From the NCBI GenBank assembly GCA_035319185.1, contig DATHDF010000074.1, positions 124,001 to 188,000 on the forward strand: a stretch of DNA of 64,000 bases, written 5' to 3'. Both the position numbers and the translations under genes were made by a program. The stretch is from Fen-1308 sp035319185 (GTDB lineage: Bacteria > Nitrospirota > Thermodesulfovibrionia > Thermodesulfovibrionales > Dissulfurispiraceae). Of the stretch, positions 58,170 to 64,000 are shown piece by piece (the first letter of the stretch is position 1; each line of letters opens with the position of its first letter). The notes under the pieces are model-generated. The model searched no databases, was not told the origin of the DNA, and saw only the letters and a program-made list of their open reading frames with translations.

Positions 58170-59465
58170 TTATGTTGCTATTTTTAGCTGTTTTATCTTT
58201 CTTTGCAACTGCTGACGATATATCCCAAGAATGGCTGCGGCCCTCGAAATATTGCCTCTTGCCTCCTGAAGGGCCGACCAGATCAGCTCTTTTTCATACG
58301 AGGCAACTGCGTCCTTCATCTTGGGCGTGGCCGAACGTCTTTTCAGCCCGGATTGGATCAATGAAGCCGGCAGATCTGAAGGAAGGATTTCCGGATAGCT
58401 TGCGAATGAAATGGCATGCTCGATAATATTTTCAAGCTCGCGGACATTGCCCGGAAAGGTATAGTTCAGAAGGATGTTCAGCGCCTCATCGGTTATGCCC
58501 GAAATCACTATGTCTTTTCTCTTTGGGGCATACTTTCTGATGAAATAGGTTGTAAGAATGGGTATGTCCTCCATTCTGCGTCGCAGAGGCGGCATGTGAA
58601 TATTAATGACATTCAGCCTGTAAAAAAGGTCCTCCCTGAACGCGCCACGCTTGCAGGCCAGTTTCAGGTCCTTGTTCGTTGCAGCTATGATCCTGACATC
58701 CACGTTGGTGTGCCGCGTACCGCCGATGCGCATAATCTCACCTTCCTGGATGACGCGGAGCACCTTGGTCTGAAAGAGAGTGGAAACGTCCCCGATCTCA
58801 TCAAAAAAAACGGTCCCTCCGCCGGCCATTTCGAGGATGCCTTTTTTTGTATAATTTGCGCCTGTAAAAGCCCCCTTTTCGAAGCCGAACAACTCGGATT
58901 CCAGCAGAGTATCTGGGATGGCGCTGCAGTTCAGCGTCATAAAAGCGCTGTCTTTTCTGGGACTCCACCTGTGGATTGCCCGTGCGGTAGGCTCTTTGCC
59001 GGTGCCGCTCTCGCCCGTAATAAGTACGTTGCTTTCGCTGGCTGCCGCCCTTTTTATGAGGCTGAAAACCTCCCTCATTACTGAACTGCGCCCCACGATG
59101 TCGTCGAATGAACCTTCGCGCTCTCTGACGCGGCCCTCATGCCTTTCAACGTCCTCGCGGATCCTTTCAAGGGTCAAAGGCCTGTCGACCACATCAGTCG
59201 CCCCGAGCCTCATTGCCTCTATCGCCGTACTCATCGTAGACGGAGAGAAGGCTATAACAGGCATGCGGTGACGCAGGCCCTTCAACCATTCCCTCCAGCC
59301 GTCGAGCGAAAGATCCATAAATGCAAGCGGGAATCCGTCAACCGGAATGCGCACACCGGAAAGTATGGCCAGATCTTTAGGGCCCTGCAGTGAAAAAGAA
59401 ATTCCGGAAGCCTGAAAAATCGCCTCTATTTCCCTGGATTCGGTGATTAACCATATAGCCGACAT
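58170..59465 (-). CDS. Sigma-54 activator with degenerate receiver
   Basis: 431 aa. The N-terminus (1-110) is receiver-like with Asp51 (AFMDLSLDG) but lacks the acidic pair (ITESRE instead of DD) and has Arg95 where the Lys should be (VVDRPLTLE). The AAA+ domain is complete: Walker A GESGTGKE (151-158), GAFTGA (198-203), FFDE (220-223), FREDLFYRLNV. Fis-type HTH at the C-terminus (SRAAAILGIYRQQLQRKI). Probably active without phosphorylation. The dyads and sigma-54 promoter downstream are likely targets. Confidence 0.93.
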   Translation of the reverse strand: MSAIWLITESREIEAIFQASGISFSLQGPKDLAILSGVRIPVDGFPLAFMDLSLDGWREWLKGLRHRMPVIAFSPSTMSTAIEAMRLGATDVVDRPLTLERIREDVERHEGRVREREGSFDDIVGRSSVMREVFSLIKRAAASESNVLITGESGTGKEPTARAIHRWSPRKDSAFMTLNCSAIPDTLLESELFGFEKGAFTGANYTKKGILEMAGGGTVFFDEIGDVSTLFQTKVLRVIQEGEIMRIGGTRHTNVDVRIIAATNKDLKLACKRGAFREDLFYRLNVINIHMPPLRRRMEDIPILTTYFIRKYAPKRKDIVISGITDEALNILLNYTFPGNVRELENIIEHAISFASYPEILPSDLPASLIQSGLKRRSATPKMKDAVASYEKELIWSALQEARGNISRAAAILGIYRQQLQRKIKQLKIAT

Positions 59466-59527
59466 TGTGCTATTCTAAAACAGAATTGATAAAAAAACAA
59501 AGAGATGGGTAATATTAGGTAAGCGCT

Positions 59528-60340
59528 ATGAAGAAAATTTACATCCTTTCAGACGCCACCGGCCAAAGCGGGCTCGACATTCTGAAGGCCGCCCTCGTTC
59601 AGTTCGAGAACCCGCACATAAAATTCACCGTCTTCCCAAAGGTCGAGTCCAAAACCGGCATAAGCAAGATACTGGGGCAGGCGAAGACCGACAACGCGCT
59701 TGTAGCCTTTACACTTGTCAAGAAGGGCAACAGGGAGTATATCAGCGAGTTCTGCAGGAAAAACCATATAATCCATGTCGACATACTTGGCCCACTCATA
59801 AACAATCTTTCTTCATACCTTAAGATAGAGCCGATGGAGAACCCGCGGTTGCTGAGAAAGGTGGATGAGCGCTACTTCAAAAGGATAGAAGCTATTGAAT
59901 TCACCGCAAATCATGATGATGGGCAGAGGGCCCAGAGGCTGCAGGATGCAGACATCGTAATACTGGGGCTTTCCAGAACTTCGAAGACGCCCACCTCTTT
60001 CTTTCTTGCCCAGCAGGGATTCAAGGTCGCAAATGTGCCCATTGTCCCGGAAGTGCCTCTGCCGGATGAGATAGTGAAGATCGACCAGAGCAAGATCGCA
60101 TGCCTCGTCATGGCGCCCGAAGTGCTGCAGAAGGTCAGGATTGCGAGGCTGGGCCCTTACTACAAAGCGGACAGCAGCTACACGGACCTCCGAAAGATTT
60201 ACGAAGAGACCGAGTTTGTCGACGGTCTCTGCAGGAAACACAAGCAGTGGAAGGTGGTGAATACGACTAACAGGTCGGTAGAGGAGACATCCCGTGAGAT
60301 AATACAGGCCGTATTCGGCCGGGACGTAGAATATCATTGA
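59528..60340 (+). CDS. ppsR: Pyruvate, water dikinase regulatory protein (DUF299)
   Basis: 270 aa. Begins MKKIYILSDATGQSGLDILK; P-loop GLSRTSKTPTS at 147-157; NVPIVPEVPLP and NTTNRSVEETSREI near the C-terminus are family markers. These bifunctional enzymes phosphorylate (ADP-dependent) and dephosphorylate a Thr near the catalytic His of PEP synthase or PPDK. No canonical dikinase is in the window; the PEP-synthase-like protein at 40819 has the Thr-x-His arrangement. Confidence 0.95.
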   Translation: MKKIYILSDATGQSGLDILKAALVQFENPHIKFTVFPKVESKTGISKILGQAKTDNALVAFTLVKKGNREYISEFCRKNHIIHVDILGPLINNLSSYLKIEPMENPRLLRKVDERYFKRIEAIEFTANHDDGQRAQRLQDADIVILGLSRTSKTPTSFFLAQQGFKVANVPIVPEVPLPDEIVKIDQSKIACLVMAPEVLQKVRIARLGPYYKADSSYTDLRKIYEETEFVDGLCRKHKQWKVVNTTNRSVEETSREIIQAVFGRDVEYH

Positions 60341-60353
60341 TACAGGAGATTTT

Positions 60354-60557
60354 ATGACTGAAGTTACTTTGACCGTCGAAGGTATGAGCTGTCAGCATTG
60401 CGTGATGCGAGTGAAGAAGGCGCTGGATGCCGTTCAGGGTGTCGTTAAATCGGAGGTTGTCATCGGCAGGGCCGTCGTCTCGTTTGATGAAACAAAGACG
60501 TCGGAAAAGGAGGTCGGCGCGGCTGTTGAAAATGCCGGATACAAGATAAAACGCTAA
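60354..60557 (+). CDS. Heavy-metal-associated (HMA) domain copper chaperone
   Basis: 67 aa with EVTLTVEGMSCQHCVMRVKKAL: GMSCxxC metal-binding motif, VQGVVKSEVVIGRAVVSFDE and VGAAVENAGYKIK. A complete ferredoxin-like CopZ-type domain. It lies 13 bp after ppsR and 9 bp before the kinase gene; no P-type ATPase is adjacent. Confidence 0.92.
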   Translation: MTEVTLTVEGMSCQHCVMRVKKALDAVQGVVKSEVVIGRAVVSFDETKTSEKEVGAAVENAGYKIKR

Positions 60558-60566
60558 GGCGGTACA

Positions 60567-62273
60567 TTGCCGACACAGATGAAGAACCCCCTGTCAGGAC
60601 TCACACTGCCCACGATGAAGATCAGGGAGAAGATCTTTCTCGCGGTCGGAACTTATATATTCCTTTCTGCCATCATGGGGGCTATAGCCTATCACGAGTT
60701 GTATATAATCTTCACTAAACTTCCCGTCATCACCAAAATAGATGACCTGACCCACACCATAGTCGAAGCCAGACGGTATGAAAAGACGTATCTGCTTTAC
60801 CGTGACGAAAGTGACCTGCTTGAATTCAAAAAGCAGATCTATCTGCTCAAGACGAACGGGGAGCAGATCAGGCCTCATATCGTTCAGGCCGACCTGAGCG
60901 CCTTTGATGAAGCCCAGGGCCTGCTTTCGGAATACGACCGTCTCTTCGACATTGTAGCGTACCACCTTAAGTTGCAGGCCGACACTGAAAGACAGCTTTC
61001 AAGGTCCGGAAGGAAACTCGAGCTGAAGCTCAGAGGCGGCGACCTGCAAAATTTCCTGATACTGCGGGGGTTTGAAAGAAACCATATTATCAAGAAAGAC
61101 GAGCAGTCTTTCAGAGCTTTCCTGCAGGCCCTGCGCGATCTGGCTCCGCGCAATCCAGAGCTTTCGGGGTATGTCGCCATAGTGCAGAAGCTGTCCGCCT
61201 CGTACCGCACCGAGCACGAGACCGAAAACCGGATGCGGGAACAGGCCAGGAAATATCAGGCCTTCTTCAATAAGATGTTCGACCGCGAGAGGGCTGAAAT
61301 ACCTGTGACCATGAAACGTTCTCTTGAGCTGTTCATGGTTTCCCTTCTCACGGTAATCATTCTGGGGGCGGTTGTGAACACCAGGCTGGCAATGAGCATC
61401 GTCAGCCCGCTGCGCATGCTGGAAAAAAAGACGAAAAACATCGCGATGGGCGACTTTTCCGAAAAGATCGAAGTTAAAGGGTCGGACGAGATTGCATCGC
61501 TGGCGCAGTCATTCAACCGCATGGAAGACCACCTCAAACTGGCCGTAAGCTCCTTCGAGCAGACGATCACCCAGCTGCGTGAAAAACAGGCCCAGCTTGT
61601 CGAGGCCGAGAAGCTTGCCTCCATAGGCATCCTGACCGCCGGGATTGCCCATGAAATAAACAACCCGCTCACGTCCGTCCTGTCGTTCTCGGAGCTGATG
61701 CTGGAACAAATGCCGGAGAACGACATAAATTATAAGCGTCTGAAAATAATGATCAGGGATGCCCAGCGGGCCAAGACGATCGTGCGGGAGCTTCTGAGCT
61801 TCGCTAAGGAAAACCCCATCCATCCCGTGCTGATAGACATCAACCGTCCCGTCGCTGAGATAACCGAATCCCTTGCGGCCCAGGAGGCTTTCAAGGACAT
61901 CGAGCTGACACTCGATCTCGCGCCCGGGCTGCCCGAGATAATGGCCGACCCTGTCAGGATCGGTCAGGTCGTCATGAACATACTGCTGAACGCCTCCCAT
62001 TCGATAACGCCCCCCGGAAGGATCTCAGTCGAGACCAGAACATCCGAAAGTTGTGTCGAGATCGTCATTACGGACACCGGAAACGGCATCCCGGAAGAAC
62101 ACATCAACAGGATATTCGATCCCTTCTTCACAACGAAGGGCACCCGCAAAGGCACGGGGCTGGGACTTGCAATCAGTTATGGTATAATTAAGAAACATAA
62201 CGGCAGCATTGAAGTAAAGAGCGCCCTTGGCAAGGGTTCTACATTCATCGTGAGGCTCCCCATACGTGGATAA
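60567..62273 (+). CDS. HAMP-domain sensor histidine kinase with large periplasmic helical domain
   Basis: 568 aa from TTG at 60567 (AAGGCGG upstream); ATG four codons later is possible. Helices at about 25-45 and 253-273 flank about 205 helical residues (ARRYEKTYLLYRDESDLLEFKKQI), similar to four-helix chemoreceptor sensors. HAMP follows, then DHp with His near 362 (IAHEINNPLTSVLSF) and a full ATPase domain (LLNASHSITPPG, DTGNGIP, GTGLGLAIS). The core is a paralogue of 34596-35747. It overlaps the next gene by 8 bp. Confidence 0.93.
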   Translation: MPTQMKNPLSGLTLPTMKIREKIFLAVGTYIFLSAIMGAIAYHELYIIFTKLPVITKIDDLTHTIVEARRYEKTYLLYRDESDLLEFKKQIYLLKTNGEQIRPHIVQADLSAFDEAQGLLSEYDRLFDIVAYHLKLQADTERQLSRSGRKLELKLRGGDLQNFLILRGFERNHIIKKDEQSFRAFLQALRDLAPRNPELSGYVAIVQKLSASYRTEHETENRMREQARKYQAFFNKMFDRERAEIPVTMKRSLELFMVSLLTVIILGAVVNTRLAMSIVSPLRMLEKKTKNIAMGDFSEKIEVKGSDEIASLAQSFNRMEDHLKLAVSSFEQTITQLREKQAQLVEAEKLASIGILTAGIAHEINNPLTSVLSFSELMLEQMPENDINYKRLKIMIRDAQRAKTIVRELLSFAKENPIHPVLIDINRPVAEITESLAAQEAFKDIELTLDLAPGLPEIMADPVRIGQVVMNILLNASHSITPPGRISVETRTSESCVEIVITDTGNGIPEEHINRIFDPFFTTKGTRKGTGLGLAISYGIIKKHNGSIEVKSALGKGSTFIVRLPIRG

Positions 62274-63657
62274 ACTGAAAGCCCTCGTCATCGACGACGA
62301 GGAGAGCATCTGCGAAGTCGTCAGGGAAATCCTTGAGACTGAGGACATCGACGTCGACACAACTTCAAAGAGCATAGAAGCATTAACGCTCGTTGAAAAG
62401 ATCCGTTACGATATCATCATATCGGACCTGAAGATGCCCGACATGGACGGCCTTGAAATCTACGAGCGCATAAAGGACCTCTCTCCCGACAGCGCATTCA
62501 TCATCATTACGGCATACGGAACGATCCAGTCTGCGGTGGATGCGGTCAAAAGGGGCATATACGACTATATCCAGAAACCCTTCACGCCGGATGAAGTGCG
62601 GATACCGGTGCGGCGCGCACTCGAAAAGAAGAGGCTTGAAAGGGAAAATATCGCCCTGAGGACCCAGATCGAAACACGTTACGCATTCAGCAACATCATC
62701 GGCAGCAGCCCGCAGATGCAGGAAGTATTCAGGGTCATGAGACACGCGGCAATAAGCGATAGCAACGTGCTGATTACCGGTGAAACCGGCACGGGCAAGG
62801 AGCTGGTTGCGCGCGCAATACACAGCAACAGCATGCGGGCGAGGAGAAAATTCGTAGTCGTGAACTGCGGATCGATCCCCGGCGGATTTATGGAATCGGA
62901 ACTGTTCGGACATGTTAAGGGGGCCTTTGACGAGGCGGTTTCCGACAAGCGAGGTCTTATCGAGGAGGCCAGCCGCGGCACACTCTTTCTGGACGACATA
63001 ACCGAACTCGCGCCGGCGTTGCAGGTAAAACTGCTGCGCGTCATTCACGACAGCCATCTCATGAGAATCGGAGGCTCCGAGCCGGTCCCGGTCAACCTGA
63101 GGATCATAGCCTCTGCAGTAAGGGATATGCGAAACCTCGTTGCCGACAAGACATTCAGGGAAGACCTGTACTACCGGCTCAACATAATTCCAATCCAGTT
63201 GCCCCCGCTCCGTGAGATAAGGGACGACATACCGCTGCTGGCAACATACTTCATACAGAAATACCAGTCAAAAGTGATGGGCAAGCAGGTGACCGGCATC
63301 TCGAAAGAGGCCTTGCAGTCGCTTATGAACTATCACTTCCCCGGCAACATACGGGAGTTGGAGAACGCAGTAGAATACGGGATGGATTTCACTTCGGGCC
63401 CTCAGATACAGCTCGAAGACCTGCCGGGATATATTCACGAGGAAAGGAAGGTCAGCGAAGAGGCAGAGCAGATACCGATAATGCCTCTCAAGGATGCGAA
63501 GGAACAGCTGGAAAAAGGCCTTATCATGGCGGCGCTGATCAAATCGGAAGGCAACATATCTGAAGCGGCCAGGTTATTGAACATCCACCGCCAGAACCTT
63601 CAGCAGAAGATCAGACTGCTCGGCATCGACCTGTCGTCCGTCCATCATTCAAGCTGA
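62266..63657 (+). CDS. NtrC-like regulator lacking the GAFTGA loop
   Basis: 463 aa from GTG. Receiver with Asp54; AAA+ with intact Walker A GETGTGKE (172-179). The sigma-54 loop is GAFDEA (219-224) and Walker B is LFLDD (240-244), with TE where the paralogue has GE. Fis-type HTH (SEAARLLNIHRQNLQQKI) is kept. It aligns without gaps to 35719-37110 through the first 250 residues. It probably cannot activate sigma-54 and may act as a phosphorylation-controlled repressor or anti-activator. Confidence 0.92.
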   Translation: MDKLKALVIDDEESICEVVREILETEDIDVDTTSKSIEALTLVEKIRYDIIISDLKMPDMDGLEIYERIKDLSPDSAFIIITAYGTIQSAVDAVKRGIYDYIQKPFTPDEVRIPVRRALEKKRLERENIALRTQIETRYAFSNIIGSSPQMQEVFRVMRHAAISDSNVLITGETGTGKELVARAIHSNSMRARRKFVVVNCGSIPGGFMESELFGHVKGAFDEAVSDKRGLIEEASRGTLFLDDITELAPALQVKLLRVIHDSHLMRIGGSEPVPVNLRIIASAVRDMRNLVADKTFREDLYYRLNIIPIQLPPLREIRDDIPLLATYFIQKYQSKVMGKQVTGISKEALQSLMNYHFPGNIRELENAVEYGMDFTSGPQIQLEDLPGYIHEERKVSEEAEQIPIMPLKDAKEQLEKGLIMAALIKSEGNISEAARLLNIHRQNLQQKIRLLGIDLSSVHHSS

Positions 63658-63682
63658 TCGTCTTCCTCAGAAGAAATAAAGA

Positions 63683-64000
63683 TTAAATCCTCAGCCGGCC
63701 GTCCGTCTTTTCGAGCATATATTCGACAAGAGATTTATGGAGGGCTTCGACCTCTCCATCGGTGAGGGTCCTTTCAGCTGAGCGGTACCTGACGTTAAAT
63801 GCAATGCTCTTCTTTCCCTCTGCGATGTTGCCGCCCTGATAGACATCGAAGATCGACACATCCTCTATTGTATCTGAGGGATAGGCTTTCAGTAACCGGA
63901 TTACCTCAGCCGCTTCAAGCCCCGCACCGACTATGATCGCCGTGTCCCTCTCCACAAATGGATATCTCGGCAAAGGCTTATATGCGATATCGCGATTTAT
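63683..64000 (-). CDS. pheT: Phenylalanyl-tRNA synthetase beta subunit, C-terminal part
   Basis: The last 105 residues, open to the window end. It is the ferredoxin-fold anticodon-binding domain: KPLPRYPFVERDTAIIV, EDVSIFDVYQGGNIAEGKKSIAFNVRY and RTLTDGEVEALHKSLVEYM. PheT binds tRNA-Phe with PheS. Convergent with the NtrC-like gene; the gap of 25 bp has no clear terminator. Confidence 0.93.
   Translation of the reverse strand: MNRDIAYKPLPRYPFVERDTAIIVGAGLEAAEVIRLLKAYPSDTIEDVSIFDVYQGGNIAEGKKSIAFNVRYRSAERTLTDGEVEALHKSLVEYMLEKTDGRLRI

Overview
The window reads as a piece of chromosome from a free-living, probably anaerobic, Gram-negative-type bacterium. It has many lipoproteins with a lipobox cysteine, an MlaC-like periplasmic protein and a CsgG-like outer-membrane protein. 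It also has hydrogenase maturation genes, sulfur amino-acid genes, sigma-54 machinery, DUF4881, DUF134/NifX-type proteins, an inositol-phosphate synthase and a dense set of two-component proteins. That mix fits Nitrospirota (Thermodesulfovibrionia-like) or a sulfate-reducing desulfobacterial lineage. This is inference: no rRNA or other decisive marker is in the window.

Layout. (1) 1-3.9 kb: a minus-strand signalling operon (MASE1 histidine kinase, receiver, receiver-PAS protein cut by the window edge). (2) 4.1-16.2 kb: an envelope region with a CsgG-SH3 lipoprotein, MlaC, a BON lipoprotein, a 49-aa DUF5670 membrane peptide, a glycine-zipper lipoprotein, His-rich and Tyr-rich lipoproteins, a phospholipase-D-type lipoprotein, an SLC13 permease, an isoprenylcysteine-methyltransferase-like membrane enzyme, a DUF3568 lipoprotein and a strikingly heptad-repetitive secreted protein. 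(3) 16.3-25.1 kb: minus-strand housekeeping genes (tRNA-Ser, tadA, hypB, hypA, YtxH and DUF948 proteins, CDP-alcohol phosphatidyltransferase, inositol-3-phosphate synthase, Hsp20, recO, a bifunctional nuclease, era, an aminotransferase, DUF134, NifX-like). (4) 25.2-29.2 kb: plus-strand sulfur amino-acid genes metY-cysK-metX-metW. (5) 29.2-31.7 kb: a CxxC protein, an alcohol dehydrogenase, a VapBC toxin-antitoxin pair and a two-repeat type I-C-like CRISPR remnant with no cas genes nearby.

(6) 31.7-63.7 kb is the most unusual part: a signalling island of five full histidine kinases, one degenerate kinase, five stand-alone receivers and three NtrC-type sigma-54 activators. It also holds a CheB-CheR-PAS giant, a GntR regulator, two universal stress proteins, two TauE/SafE (TSUP) anion transporters with partner membrane proteins, an orphan NMT1/SsuA-type binding protein, a PEP-synthase-like protein lacking its PEP-binding barrel, and a PEP-synthase regulatory kinase. 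Two convincing sigma-54 promoters (GG-N10-GC) each lie directly downstream of an activator gene. One precedes the usp-TSUP operon at 37.3 kb. The other precedes the GntR/DUF4881 genes at 57.9 kb and has two related dyads about six helical turns apart, which look like enhancer sites. The third activator (62266-63657) is a near-ungapped paralogue of the first but has lost the GAFTGA loop. The window ends inside the C-terminus of pheT.

Working model (inference): the island couples membrane or redox sensing to TSUP-mediated export of a sulfur oxyanion or organosulfonate and to carbon flux at pyruvate/PEP, through phosphorelay and sigma-54.
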